This document shows positions 34,039 through 43,098 of a stretch of DNA of 64,000 nt, piece by piece. How positions within the stretch are numbered: the stretch's first letter is position 1; each line of letters opens with the position of its first letter. The stretch covers positions 5,314,163 to 5,378,162 of the forward strand of contig NZ_LT985361.1 in NCBI RefSeq assembly GCF_900269665.1, in the 5' to 3' direction. Position numbers and translations under genes: made by a program. Under the pieces are notes generated by a model. It was not told the origin of the DNA. It did no database searches and saw nothing but the letters and a program-made list of their open reading frames with translations. Source of the DNA: Nocardia suismassiliense. GTDB lineage: Bacteria; Actinomycetota; Actinomycetes; Mycobacteriales; Mycobacteriaceae.

Positions 34039-36153
34039 ATGAGCAGCTCGGACCCGAAGATCCTCGGCATGGGGTCACCCGTGGCCGTCGACTCCGGTCT
34101 CGGCACGGTGACGCTGGTCGAGGGCAGCACGTTCTGCGTCTCCAACAGCCTCGGCGACATCCGGCCGGGCACGGCGCACGGCATGTTCTACCGGGACGCA
34201 CGGGTGCTGTCGCGCTGGGAGCTCCTGGTCGACGATCAGCCGCTCGAACAGCTGGCCGTACGCAGCCACGAACCGTTCAAAGCGCGCTTCGTGCTGCGGA
34301 AGCCGCCGCAGGCCGGGCTGGCCGACAGCACCGTGCTCGTCGAGCGGCGCCGACTCGTCGGGGACGGGCTGGCCGAGGTACTGACCGTCTGGAACCTCGG
34401 GCAGGAGGACACCGCGCTGAGCCTGACACTGCGGGTAGCAGCCGACTTCGTCGATCTCTTCGCGGTGAAGGAAGGACGCTGGGGACCCTCAGCGAGCGAA
34501 GCGGCGGTAGCCGGGGGCGACCTGCTACTCACCGACCGGGATGAACCAGGACGCGGTCTCGCGGTCAACGCCACCGCACACCCTGTCGTCCAAGTGGACG
34601 GATTGCGCTGGCAAGTCGTCATCGGCGCCAGAAGCCAGTGGCAAGCACAAATATTCGCCCAGCCGATCCACGACCATCACCGCGCTCCGCCGATCACCCG
34701 CGACGCCGAAGACAGCCCGACCAATCGAATCCGGGCCTGGCGAGCAACCGCGACCCGGTTGACCGCCACCTCCGCGATGCTGAGACAGGTCCTGCAGCGG
34801 ACCGAGACCGATCTCGGTTCGCTGCGCATCGATGAGGTCGCCGACGACTCCCCCGCGTACGTGGCCGCGGGCGCGCCGTGGTTCATGACACTGTTCGGCC
34901 GCGACAGCCTGCTGACCTCGTGGATGGCCTTGCCACTGGACAGCGAGCTGGCCGTGGGCACCCTGCGCGAACTCGCCAAAACGCAAGGCACGAAGACCGA
35001 TCCGCGCACCGAGGAACAGCCGGGGCGCATCATGCACGAGACGCGGCGCGGTCCGGTCGGCGGCCCGACGCCCGGCGGGAACGTCTACTACGGAACGGTC
35101 GATGCGACCCCGCTGTTCGTCATGCTGCTGGCCGAATGCTGGAAGTGGGGCGCCGAGCAGACGCGCGTCGAAGAACTACTACCCGCCGCCGATGCCGCGC
35201 TGGCCTGGATCGATGAGTACGGCGACCTGGACGGCGACGGGTTCGTCGAATATCGGCGCAAGACCGATCGAGGGCTGGCGAACCAGGGCTGGAAAGACAG
35301 CTACGACGCGATCAACGACGCGGACGGGAACCTCGCCGCGCCCGCGATCGCGCTCGCCGAGGTCCAAGGGTATGTCTACGCGGCCCGTGTCGCCCGCGCC
35401 GAAATCGCCGACGCCCTAGGCGATCCCGAGACGGCCGCCCGGCTGCGCCAGGCGGCCGAAGAGCTCAGAGAACGCTTCGACGCGGCGTTCTGGGACCCGA
35501 AGAACGGCTGCTACGCCATCGCGTTGGACGACCGGAAACACCGCGTCGACGCGGTGACCAGCAATGCCGCCCAATGTCTTTGGACCGGCATCGTCCAGGA
35601 GCGGCGCGCGGGCCAGCTGATCGAGCAACTCGGCGGACCCGCCATGGACAGCGGTTTCGGGTTGCGCACGCTGGCCGAGCACATGGGTGCGTACAACCCG
35701 ATGAGCTACCACAACGGATCGGTCTGGCCCCATGACACCGCCATCGCCGTGGCCGGACTACTGCGGTACCGGCACGTGCCCGGTGCTCGAGCGCTGGCCC
35801 ATCGTCTGGCGACCGGACTGCTCGATGCCGCCGCCGAGTTCGGCGGCCGGCTACCGGAGCTGTTCTGTGGCTTCTCGCGCAACCGCTTCCGGTTTCCGGT
35901 GCCGTATCCGACGTCCTGTGCCCCACAGGCGTGGGCCAGTGCCGCACCGCTGCTGCTCGTCCGCTCAGCCCTCGGATTGCACCCGCACGTGCCCCAGCGC
36001 ATCCTGAACCTGACACCCCGGATACCGGCTGCCTGGGGCACCGTGGAACTGACGGATCTGCGGTTGGGGCCTGCGACGGTCACCATTGTCGCCGAGGGCA
36101 ATACGGCCCGCGTGCACAGTCTCCCGCACGACTGGCAGCTATACATCCACTGA
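34039..36153 (+). CDS. Glycogen-debranching/amylo-alpha-1,6-glucosidase-type protein
   Basis: This 704-residue protein has the N-terminal debranching-enzyme beta domain (SNSLGDIRPGTAHGMFYRDARVLSRWEL pattern, residues about 35-70) and a C-terminal alpha/alpha toroid with APWFMTLFGRDSLLTSWMAL, QGWKDSYDAI and NPMSYHNGSVWPHDTA. Proteins of this arrangement act on alpha-glucans or related glycosides and are common in actinomycete stress loci. ATG 34039 fits the predicted promoter; 34033 and 34006 are in-frame alternatives. The substrate is unproven. Confidence 0.85.
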   Translation: MSSSDPKILGMGSPVAVDSGLGTVTLVEGSTFCVSNSLGDIRPGTAHGMFYRDARVLSRWELLVDDQPLEQLAVRSHEPFKARFVLRKPPQAGLADSTVLVERRRLVGDGLAEVLTVWNLGQEDTALSLTLRVAADFVDLFAVKEGRWGPSASEAAVAGGDLLLTDRDEPGRGLAVNATAHPVVQVDGLRWQVVIGARSQWQAQIFAQPIHDHHRAPPITRDAEDSPTNRIRAWRATATRLTATSAMLRQVLQRTETDLGSLRIDEVADDSPAYVAAGAPWFMTLFGRDSLLTSWMALPLDSELAVGTLRELAKTQGTKTDPRTEEQPGRIMHETRRGPVGGPTPGGNVYYGTVDATPLFVMLLAECWKWGAEQTRVEELLPAADAALAWIDEYGDLDGDGFVEYRRKTDRGLANQGWKDSYDAINDADGNLAAPAIALAEVQGYVYAARVARAEIADALGDPETAARLRQAAEELRERFDAAFWDPKNGCYAIALDDRKHRVDAVTSNAAQCLWTGIVQERRAGQLIEQLGGPAMDSGFGLRTLAEHMGAYNPMSYHNGSVWPHDTAIAVAGLLRYRHVPGARALAHRLATGLLDAAAEFGGRLPELFCGFSRNRFRFPVPYPTSCAPQAWASAAPLLLVRSALGLHPHVPQRILNLTPRIPAAWGTVELTDLRLGPATVTIVAEGNTARVHSLPHDWQLYIH

Positions 36154-36198
36154 TGCGACGGTTACCGCTGGGGCGGGATACCGCGCTGTCGATGATCC

Positions 36199-36233
36199 GG
36201 GGGCACCGGCGCGGCGTGCGGGCCGGTGCCCCC
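36199..36233. terminator. Bidirectional terminator
   Basis: Arms 36199-36210 (GGGGGCACCGGC) and 36222-36233 form a perfect 12-bp hairpin with an 11-nt loop between the convergent debranching-type and Mn-catalase genes. Confidence 0.75.
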
Positions 36234-36254
36234 GTCGGTGAAAACGGTTGCCGC

Positions 36255-37166
36255 TCAGGGCTTGTTGGGATCCAACGTGTCCTTGATCTTGCCGACCAGA
36301 CCTGCCTGGGTGCCCATCTCGGTCGAGCGCGGCTTGCCCTGGGAGCCGTCGTAGGTGACGTAGAGCTGCGGGTCCGGCGGCGGCGGAGCGGCCTTGTCTC
36401 CCAACGGAACCGGGTCCGGGATGAAGCCGTTCTTGTGCACGCCGTCCGGTGCCGTGCCGTGGGCCCACATGCCCTGATCGGCGGCGACGCCGTCGGACAG
36501 ATGCCAGAGGCTGGTCGCGTGCTCGGCGTGTTCCTCGTCGAACAGCGCGTTCGGGGTGATCGTGTCCTCGATGCCGTCCGCCTTGAGCTGCGCGATCGCC
36601 GACAACCAGAGATTCTGGTGGTAGGTGTCGCGGGCCAGGTTGAACTTCAACATGTCCTTCACGCCCGGGTCATCGGTCATGTGGTACAGCCGGGCGGTCT
36701 GGATACGGCCCTGAGATTCGGCGGTGACGTTGGCCCGGAAATCGGCGAGCAGGTTACCGCTGGCCACGATGTAGCGGCCGTTCCACGGCACACCGTTGCT
36801 GTCCGCCAGCACCGGACCGCCACCGGACACGATGGCCTGCTGCGGATCCATGCCGCCGAGCACCGCGGCGACCACCGGATCGCCCATCGCCGCCTGGGTG
36901 GCATGGGTCGCGGGCGCACCCTCGAGCAGCCGGGCCACCATGGTCGCGATCATCTCCACGTGACCGATCTCCTCGGTCGCCACGTCCATGATCATGTCCT
37001 TGTACTTGCCGGGCATCCGGCAGTTCCAGCCCTGGAACAGGTACTGCATGGTCACGGTCATCTCACCGAAGGCACCGCCGATCAGCTCCTGGAGCTTGCG
37101 CGCGTACACCGGGTCCGGCTTCTCCGGCTTGACGTCGAATTGCAAATGGTCGGTATGACGAAACAT
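36255..37166 (-). CDS. Manganese catalase
   Basis: This 303-residue ferritin-like protein has the dimanganese ligands of manganese catalases: a Glu in GGAFGEMTVTMQY, Glu and His in TEEIGHVEM, Glu in TAESQGRIQTARLY, and Glu or His positions in RDTYHQNLW. It breaks down hydrogen peroxide without heme. Upstream, GTTT-N15-CGGTA (37209-37232, minus strand) resembles the stress promoters nearby with one mismatch. It diverges from the unknown gene at 37343. Confidence 0.92.
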   Translation of the reverse strand: MFRHTDHLQFDVKPEKPDPVYARKLQELIGGAFGEMTVTMQYLFQGWNCRMPGKYKDMIMDVATEEIGHVEMIATMVARLLEGAPATHATQAAMGDPVVAAVLGGMDPQQAIVSGGGPVLADSNGVPWNGRYIVASGNLLADFRANVTAESQGRIQTARLYHMTDDPGVKDMLKFNLARDTYHQNLWLSAIAQLKADGIEDTITPNALFDEEHAEHATSLWHLSDGVAADQGMWAHGTAPDGVHKNGFIPDPVPLGDKAAPPPPDPQLYVTYDGSQGKPRSTEMGTQAGLVGKIKDTLDPNKP

Positions 37167-37342
37167 GTCGGGCCTCCAGCCATCAAAGTGATCCCCTTCT
37201 CGACGCGTCTACCGCTGAACCCATTGCGTAAACACGGTTTTCGCGACTTGTTCGGCGACTTCCGGCCGCAGGCCCGCAACAGATACCCGAGCTTCGGCAT
37301 ATCCGTCGCAAACGGGGTATACGGGTCCCGAAAGGGGTACAC

Positions 37343-37960
37343 ATGAGCAACCAATTCGCGGTCGCGGACGACCGGCCGGCCTCGCCGGTCCAGTCGCGTA
37401 TGGCGTTCGCCGACAACGTGTTACGGGTGGCGACTCGGCCGGAACACATCGCCGGGGTCATCGCGCAGATCATCGGCGACCACATCGAAACCGGCCCGAT
37501 CGCCCTGGGCCCTGGCGGGATCGTCGCCGCGACAGCAGCGGGCCGGGCCGAGGGCGTCCAGGTCGTGCCGTCGGAGACGGACTGCTGCGAGATGTCGGTG
37601 CTCGTCCCGGTCGCGTTCCGCATTCAGGCAAGCCTGGGCGGGATCGCGGCGCAGTACTTGGCCGCGGCCTGTGTGCGGACACGGGTCACGCTCGTGCCCG
37701 ACGCACCCTGCGCCCTGCTCATCCAGCATCAACGGATCTCCCGGCAGGACGTGGTCACCAAGGTGCGCGGACAGAACACGCTCGCGCGCCTGACCGAGCC
37801 CTTCGCCCGCCTGAATTCCCTGGTCGCCGATCAGGTCGTCGCCTACGTCAACGCCCTGGTGACCAGCCCGCGGGTGCAGGCGTTGAGCCGCATCGACGTC
37901 GCCGAACTCATCGACCGCGCCTTCGACACCGGCGCGATGACGGGCCGCGGGTACCCGTGA
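37343..37960 (+). CDS. Hypothetical protein
   Basis: I do not recognise this 205-residue protein. It has no signal peptide or long membrane helix. It contains two conserved-looking cysteines (DCCEMSVLVPVAF), several beta-like stretches and a helical C-terminus (ADQVVAYVNALVTSP). The ATG follows AAAGGGG at a short distance. Its stop overlaps the GTG of the epimerase gene by GTGA, so the two are co-translated, and it diverges from the Mn-catalase. Confidence 0.65.
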   Translation: MSNQFAVADDRPASPVQSRMAFADNVLRVATRPEHIAGVIAQIIGDHIETGPIALGPGGIVAATAAGRAEGVQVVPSETDCCEMSVLVPVAFRIQASLGGIAAQYLAAACVRTRVTLVPDAPCALLIQHQRISRQDVVTKVRGQNTLARLTEPFARLNSLVADQVVAYVNALVTSPRVQALSRIDVAELIDRAFDTGAMTGRGYP

Positions 37961-39009
37961 AGGTTGTTGTCACCGGGGCCAGCGGCAATATCGGTACGGC
38001 ACTGCTGCGTGCGGCGCAGGCCGAGAAGTGGGACGTGGTGGGTATCGCCCGCCGTCCGCCACTGCCGGAGCGCGCGCCATACGCGGGCGTGCGCTGGATC
38101 CACTGCGACATCGGCGACTCGGCGGCCATACCGACGCTGACCAATGCGTTCACCGAGGCGGACGCAGTTGTCCATCTGGCGTGGGCGATCAATCCGCGCA
38201 CCGAAGAACCGCCCATGGAGCGCACGAACCGGATCGGCACCGCGAACGTGCTGCGCGCCGTGGCCGCCTCGGGGGTCGCCCACCTGACGTGTGTCTCCTC
38301 GGTGGCGGCCTACACCCCGGCCGCGCGATGGCGACGAGTCGACGAGCAATGGCCGCTGACCGGAATCGAAACCAGCGCCTACAGCAGGAGCAAGGTCACG
38401 CTCGAGGAACAGCTCGACGTGTTCGCCCGCGCGCAGCCCTCGACCCGCATCGCTCGGGTGCGTCCGTGCGCTGTGGCGCAGGGTGCCGCCGCCGCAGAGG
38501 TGGCCGACTGGGTACTGGGACCGTGGCTGCCGCGCTCCCTGGCCGGGCACCGCCGGCTGCCGGTACCGCTGTGGCGGGACCTCCGGTTGCAGTTCGTGCA
38601 TGCCGAGGATGTCGCCGCGGCGATCCGGCTGATCCTCCTCGAACAAGCAACCGGCGCATACAATCTCGCCGCCGAACCGGTTGTCGCGGCGCCCGCGCTC
38701 GCCGCAATGCTCGGCGGATTCCGGCTGCCGGTGCCACGGCGGGTGCTGACCGCGGCCGCGTGGGCCGGTTGGCGCCTCGGCCTGGCACCACTGCACCCGG
38801 GCTGGCTGGAGCTGGCCGACCGGGCGAGCCTCGTCGATACCGGCAAGGCCCGCCGAGAACTGGGTTGGTCGCCGAAATATGACGCCACCGCCGTGGTCCA
38901 TGAACTCGTCACCGGACTACGCACGCACCGGCGCGGCGACAGCCCGGTGCTCGCCCCACCGCGAGCACCGTTCCGGTTCGGCGCGCCGACCCACCAGAGC
39001 CAGCACTAA
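37957..39009 (+). CDS. NAD-dependent epimerase/dehydratase (extended SDR)
   Basis: This 350-residue extended SDR starts with the Rossmann motif VVVTGASGNIG and has a YSRSK catalytic segment (Tyr and Lys) and a VHLAWAIN strand typical of sugar-nucleotide epimerase relatives. The substrate is not evident. The TAA stop overlaps the TAG stop of the convergent DUF1360 gene in the 4-bp sequence ctaa at 39006-39009. Confidence 0.85.
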   Translation: MKVVVTGASGNIGTALLRAAQAEKWDVVGIARRPPLPERAPYAGVRWIHCDIGDSAAIPTLTNAFTEADAVVHLAWAINPRTEEPPMERTNRIGTANVLRAVAASGVAHLTCVSSVAAYTPAARWRRVDEQWPLTGIETSAYSRSKVTLEEQLDVFARAQPSTRIARVRPCAVAQGAAAAEVADWVLGPWLPRSLAGHRRLPVPLWRDLRLQFVHAEDVAAAIRLILLEQATGAYNLAAEPVVAAPALAAMLGGFRLPVPRRVLTAAAWAGWRLGLAPLHPGWLELADRASLVDTGKARRELGWSPKYDATAVVHELVTGLRTHRRGDSPVLAPPRAPFRFGAPTHQSQH

Positions 39010-39479
39010 CCTTCGGCCAGCTGTTGCGCTTTGGCGTAAGCGAGGTGCAGGAAGTCGGCGCCGGCCAAGGCCGTCATCCCGTCGGCCACCAGGCGGGTCG
39101 CCCGGGGCGCGAAGACGTGTCCGATGGTGAGAGCGGTGACGGCCCAGACGTCGAAACAGAAAGGACAACTGAGTAATTCGCCGAAGCTGTGCTGTAGGCC
39201 CGCGTCGTCCTTCGGCTGCTCCATTACTTCACCGGGACCACCGGCGTCGTCGGTCTCCTCGGTGAACGGGGCACGCACGGGTCTGGTGACGGCGGCCTTG
39301 GTCACCGTGCGGGAAAGTTTGTGTGCGGCAGCGGCGGTGGTGATCAGATCCCGCGCCGACATGCCGCGCGGGAGTTGCCGATCGGTCACCCTGCCCAACA
39401 GTGCGACCGCGGCGACGATGATCGCGTAGAGCGTCATCGTCGCCGCGTAACCGCCCAGGCGGCGCTGATTCTCGGTCAT
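39006..39479 (-). CDS. DUF1360-type membrane protein
   Basis: This 157-residue protein has one or two hydrophobic segments, the HKLSRTVTKAAVTRPVRAPF block and the GELLSCPFCFDVW motif with two Cys, which I recognise from DUF1360 proteins. The function is unknown. Its start overlaps the dehydrogenase stop by 4 nt, so it is the last gene of the hemerythrin operon. Confidence 0.75.
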   Translation of the reverse strand: MTENQRRLGGYAATMTLYAIIVAAVALLGRVTDRQLPRGMSARDLITTAAAAHKLSRTVTKAAVTRPVRAPFTEETDDAGGPGEVMEQPKDDAGLQHSFGELLSCPFCFDVWAVTALTIGHVFAPRATRLVADGMTALAGADFLHLAYAKAQQLAEG

Positions 39480-40645
39480 GGGCGGAAGACCGCCCGGATG
39501 CAACCTTCCCGCTTGTTCTTGAAGATGTCGTAGCCGCGCACCGCGTCCTCGAGCGGCAGGTCATGCGTGATGAGGTAGGACGGATCGAGATCGCCCTGCT
39601 GGATGTAGTCGAACATCCGCGGCACGTAGCGCTGCCCGTGCTGCTGCGAGGACCGGATCGTCAGACCCTTGTTGGTCACCACGCCCATCGGGAACTTGTC
39701 CGTCAGGCCGTAGACGCCCAGCACCGACACGACGCCACCCTTGCGGCAGGCGATGATCGCCTCGCGCAACGGCGTCGCGCGGTCGGTCTCCAGCCGCAGC
39801 AATTGTTTTGCGCGGTCATAGATCTGCTGCAAGCCGGTGCCGTGCGCTTCCATGCCGACGGCCTCGATGCAGGCGTCCGGGCCGCGGCCGCCGGTCATTT
39901 CCCGGATCGCCTCCGGCACACTGTCCACCGCGGTGTAGTCGATGGTCTCGGCGCCGAACTGCTTGCGCGCCAACGCCAGTCGTTCCGGGTACCGATCGAC
40001 GACGATGACCTGGCCCGCGCCGAGCAGGCGGGCGGTGTGCCCGGCCATGAGGCCGACACCACCGCTGCCCCACACCGCGACGGTGTCACCGGGTGCGATG
40101 TCGCAGAAGTCCGCGCCCATCAGTCCGGTCGGCACGGCGTCGGAGAGGAACAGGGCCTGCTCGTCGGTGATGCCTTCGGGGATGGTGAAGCAGTTGACGT
40201 CGCCGAACGGCACGCGCACATACTGCGCGTGGGATCCCTGATAGCCGCCGAACGGATGGGTGTAGCCATAGATTCCGCCGGTCGGGTACCCCAGAATCGG
40301 CTGTTGCAGTTCGGCATTCGGGTTCGTGGTGTCGCATGACGACCACAGTTCGTGCTCGCAGAACCAGCACGATCCGCAGCCGATGAACGACGGAACCACC
40401 ACGCGGTCACCGACTTTGCGCGCGGTGACCTCACTGCCCACTTCGACGATCTCGCCCATGAACTCGTGGCCGAACACGTCGCCTTCGCGCATGCCGGGCA
40501 GATAACCGTCGATGAAATGCAGGTCCGAACCACAGGTCGTGGTCAGCCCGACCCGCACGATGACGTCGTGCGGATTGAGTAATGACGGATCGTCGACGGT
40601 CTCCACCGCCAGATCGTTGACGCCGTTCCAACAGAGTGCACGCAT
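39476..40645 (-). CDS. Zinc-dependent dehydrogenase, formaldehyde dehydrogenase-like
   Basis: This 389-residue medium-chain dehydrogenase has the catalytic zinc ligands Cys38 (TCGSDLH), His60/Glu61 (GHEF) region, the structural or loop cysteines CGSCWFC, and the NAD motif GSGGVG. It resembles glutathione-independent formaldehyde dehydrogenases and threonine-dehydrogenase-like stress enzymes. The active substrate is open. It is transcribed with the SRPBCC gene 15 bp upstream and overlaps DUF1360 downstream. Confidence 0.88.
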   Translation of the reverse strand: MRALCWNGVNDLAVETVDDPSLLNPHDVIVRVGLTTTCGSDLHFIDGYLPGMREGDVFGHEFMGEIVEVGSEVTARKVGDRVVVPSFIGCGSCWFCEHELWSSCDTTNPNAELQQPILGYPTGGIYGYTHPFGGYQGSHAQYVRVPFGDVNCFTIPEGITDEQALFLSDAVPTGLMGADFCDIAPGDTVAVWGSGGVGLMAGHTARLLGAGQVIVVDRYPERLALARKQFGAETIDYTAVDSVPEAIREMTGGRGPDACIEAVGMEAHGTGLQQIYDRAKQLLRLETDRATPLREAIIACRKGGVVSVLGVYGLTDKFPMGVVTNKGLTIRSSQQHGQRYVPRMFDYIQQGDLDPSYLITHDLPLEDAVRGYDIFKNKREGCIRAVFRP

Positions 40646-40660
40646 TTGTCGTCTCCCAGG

Positions 40661-41179
40661 TCAGTGCGCGGCCGCACGCGCGCTCGGATTGTGGGCAAGG
40701 GTGGGCAGCTCGCCGGTCTGCATCAGTGCGCGGGCCCGGTAGAGTGCCTTGAATGTTGCTGCGCCGGTGAGCAAGTCGGGTATCGGCGACTTCACCCGCA
40801 GGGTCACCTCGGTGCCGAGATCGCGCGGCGCGTCCCGGAACGTCACCCGGATCTCCGCAGCCTCAGACGGGTCGCCGTTACCGGTGGTACGCACGAAACG
40901 CAGGCCGCCCTCCTCCGGCTCCAGCCTGGTATCCCAGGTGATCGACTCCTCGTCCGGGCGGTGCAGGATCCATTCGTAGCTCGTCGGTCCCGTCGCACGG
41001 ACCTCGGCGAGGTCGCCGAGTACCCGCGACAACTTGTCGGGATCACGCCAGAACTGTTCGACCTCGGCCCGCGGGCGGCTGATGGTGACCGTCTGCGTGC
41101 CGCCGCTGCTACTGCCGGAGTCGATGACCTTGCCCACCAGATCCGTCAGCTGTTCCTTGGCTTTATCGATGTAACTCAT
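40661..41179 (-). CDS. SRPBCC (START/cyclase-type) protein
   Basis: This 172-residue protein has the SRPBCC lipid-binding fold: TVTISRPRAEVEQFWRDPDKL opens the first strand and helix, and RDLGTEVTLRVKSP falls in a late strand. Such proteins bind hydrophobic ligands or act as cyclases. The ATG follows AAGGAG. It lies between the hemerythrin and zinc-dehydrogenase genes on the same strand, a combination common in actinomycete stress loci. Confidence 0.8.
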   Translation of the reverse strand: MSYIDKAKEQLTDLVGKVIDSGSSSGGTQTVTISRPRAEVEQFWRDPDKLSRVLGDLAEVRATGPTSYEWILHRPDEESITWDTRLEPEEGGLRFVRTTGNGDPSEAAEIRVTFRDAPRDLGTEVTLRVKSPIPDLLTGAATFKALYRARALMQTGELPTLAHNPSARAAAH

Positions 41180-41207
41180 CTGGACTCCTTCGTGGTCCGT
41201 CGGTGAA

Positions 41208-41915
41208 TCAGGTTCTGGTGCTCGGATGTTCGCCGCGGCGCAGCGGCGGCAGGTGTTCGACGGCACCGGCCACCGTGGCCAGGCTGCGGCTGGCGCCACG
41301 ACACCCGGCCGCCAGCGGTGCCGGTGCGCGTCGCGACAGCTGGTCGAGCCGATCTCGCGACCGGTCCAGCCCGGTGAGCGGCAGCGCGGCGAGCGCGTTA
41401 CCCGGTGGTCGGCGCGCGACGGTCGGGTGCGGACGGGTGGGCGCGGTGTATCGGACCGCCAGCCACAGCACCCCGGCACGGCGCAACGCACGGGGATCCA
41501 GCGCTTCCTGCAATTTCGGCAGCAAGACGTCTTCCTCATCCCGCGCGTCCTGCCGGAGCAGCTCGGCGATGCGCCCGAACAGCTGCAGATGCTGAAGACT
41601 TCCTGGATCCGTCTGCTCCAGGTCGGTGAACAGCTCGTTGATCTCCTGGTGCTCCTGTTCGACCCGCAACGTCAGTGCCTCCCCGTCGGGCAGCGTCCGG
41701 CGAACCAGCGGCCACAGCACCGCCTCCTCCGCGAACGCGTGCGGGAAGACGAGGCGGCACAGCGCGGTCAGCGCGTCCTGCCGCTCGCCGCCGGTGGTGT
41801 TCGCGACGCGCTCCAAGAGCAGGTCCAGTCGCTGATGATCGCGGCGTTGCAGCGTCAGAACGCTCAGTGCGCCACCGAGTTCCGTTTCGGTTTGCACGGA
41901 AAGCGAGCGTGGCAT
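41208..41915 (-). CDS. Hemerythrin HHE-domain protein
   Basis: This 235-residue protein has an HHE hemerythrin domain in the N-terminal 150 residues: His in RRDHQRLDLLL, HAFAEEAVLWPL, EQEHQEI and DEEDVLLPKL supply di-iron ligands. The C-terminal 80 residues are Arg/Pro-rich and probably disordered. It could sense or bind oxygen or nitric oxide, or repair iron centres. It starts a four-gene operon under a clear stress-type promoter. Confidence 0.85.
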   Translation of the reverse strand: MPRSLSVQTETELGGALSVLTLQRRDHQRLDLLLERVANTTGGERQDALTALCRLVFPHAFAEEAVLWPLVRRTLPDGEALTLRVEQEHQEINELFTDLEQTDPGSLQHLQLFGRIAELLRQDARDEEDVLLPKLQEALDPRALRRAGVLWLAVRYTAPTRPHPTVARRPPGNALAALPLTGLDRSRDRLDQLSRRAPAPLAAGCRGASRSLATVAGAVEHLPPLRRGEHPSTRT

Positions 41916-41957
41916 CGGTCCTCCTCGGGGAACGCGGTATGCGAGTCGTCGAACGCC

Positions 41958-41981
41958 TACCCGGCCGCCGAGGCGGCAAAC
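41958..41981 (-). promoter_or_regulatory. SigF/SigB-type promoter of the hemerythrin operon
   Basis: On the minus strand GTTTGC is followed by GGGTAG with exact GTTT-N15-GGGTA spacing, 43 bp before the start codon. It should drive the hemerythrin, SRPBCC, dehydrogenase and DUF1360 genes. Confidence 0.65.
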
Positions 41982-42138
41982 CACATCCGCGTATTCACGC
42001 GGCGTCTCCGTGCCGGGCGCGGCAGCCGGGCACATGTGCTGGGGATTCGCCCCGCTCCGACCCGGCGACGCCGTCGCATATCTCGGTCCCGAGCGGGCAC
42101 CCGAGCCGCAAGAAGCTCGTCGATCAAGGAGAAGAACA

Positions 42139-42693
42139 ATGAGATCTCTGCACCGCGCGCTCCGGGCCACCGCCGTGGCCGCAGTCGTCGGACTCGGCAC
42201 GGCCACAGTAGGATTCGGCGTCGCCGGGGTCGGCTCCGCGCAACCCGCCGACCAAGTGGCGCTGCCGTATCAGGACAGCACCTACCTGATGGTTTCGCAT
42301 CAGTCACACATGGCGGAGATGATCTCCGGGAGCCGCGCCACGCTGGCGGGCGAGTGTCCGGCGGTGCGCGCGCTCGGCGCCATGCTGGTCGCCGACCACA
42401 CCCGCCTCGACGCCATGGGCGCGGCGGTCGCGCTACCCAACGGCGTGCCGCTGCCCGTGACGCCGAATGCCGAGCAGTCCCAGCAGATGTGGGATACCGG
42501 GATGCGATTCGGACGTGACTTCGACCTGTCCTGGCTGCGCATGCAGGAGCGTTTCCATGTCCAGTCGCTGCAGGCCGGAGCCCGCCAAATGGAGCTGGGC
42601 ACCGACGAGCGGGTGACCGGGCTGGCGCGCGACGCCGCGCCGGCCATTCAGCATCACCTCATGATGGTCCGGGATGCGATGACCACCTGCTGA
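42139..42693 (+). CDS. Secreted DUF4142-type ferritin-like protein
   Basis: This 184-residue protein has a signal peptide (about residues 1-36, ending GSAQP) followed by a four-helix region with LMVSHQSHMAEM, LVADHTRLDAM, LRMQERFHVQSL and IQHHLMMV, the His/Glu-bearing helices typical of DUF4142 and related DUF305 proteins. The role is unknown; periplasmic metal or oxidant protection is often suggested by context. The ATG follows AAGGAG. Confidence 0.78.
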   Translation: MRSLHRALRATAVAAVVGLGTATVGFGVAGVGSAQPADQVALPYQDSTYLMVSHQSHMAEMISGSRATLAGECPAVRALGAMLVADHTRLDAMGAAVALPNGVPLPVTPNAEQSQQMWDTGMRFGRDFDLSWLRMQERFHVQSLQAGARQMELGTDERVTGLARDAAPAIQHHLMMVRDAMTTC

Positions 42694-42715
42694 TCCCGGC
42701 CACCGCGGCGGGATC
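42692..42715. terminator. Weak hairpin
   Basis: A 7-bp stem, GATCCCG (42692-42698) with CGGGATC (42709-42715), directly after the DUF4142 stop and before a convergent gene. It is a weak terminator candidate. Confidence 0.35.
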
Positions 42716-42756
42716 GACGAAGCTTCCGCCGTCGCCGCGCAAGGCCGTACGGAGCG

Positions 42757-43098
42757 CTAATTCTCGGTGTCCGGCTCGGCGGGAGGGTGCCGCGCAGTGA
42801 AGGGGTTCGCGTCGGGTCCGCCGGTTTCCTGATTGACGGTTTCCGGTAGTTCGACGGGCAGGTAAGGGGCTCGGGCCGGGGCGATCTCGTCCAGACGTTC
42901 GTTGATCGCGAGTGCGAGCATGTCGTGTTGCAATGACGGCAGCTCCATCAATCCGCTCAGATATGCCTCCATCTCCATCCGGCCGATGATGCCGCCGAGG
43001 GCGAAGTAGCGCAGCCACAACTCGTTGACGGTCAGCTCGCTGGCTCGGTATGCCGCGGCCAACCGATCCCGGTAGCCGTTCGCATCAGGAAGATCCAT
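42757..43098 (-). CDS. Small hypothetical protein coupled to the GAF-ANTAR gene
   Basis: I do not recognise this 113-residue protein. The first 70 residues look helical (LAAAYRASELTVNELWLRYFALGG pattern, residues 13-36), and the tail is Pro- and acid-rich and probably unfolded. It starts inside the 3' end of the GAF-ANTAR gene (14-nt overlap), so it is co-translated with that regulator and may be its partner. Confidence 0.7.
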   Translation of the reverse strand: MDLPDANGYRDRLAAAYRASELTVNELWLRYFALGGIIGRMEMEAYLSGLMELPSLQHDMLALAINERLDEIAPARAPYLPVELPETVNQETGGPDANPFTARHPPAEPDTEN

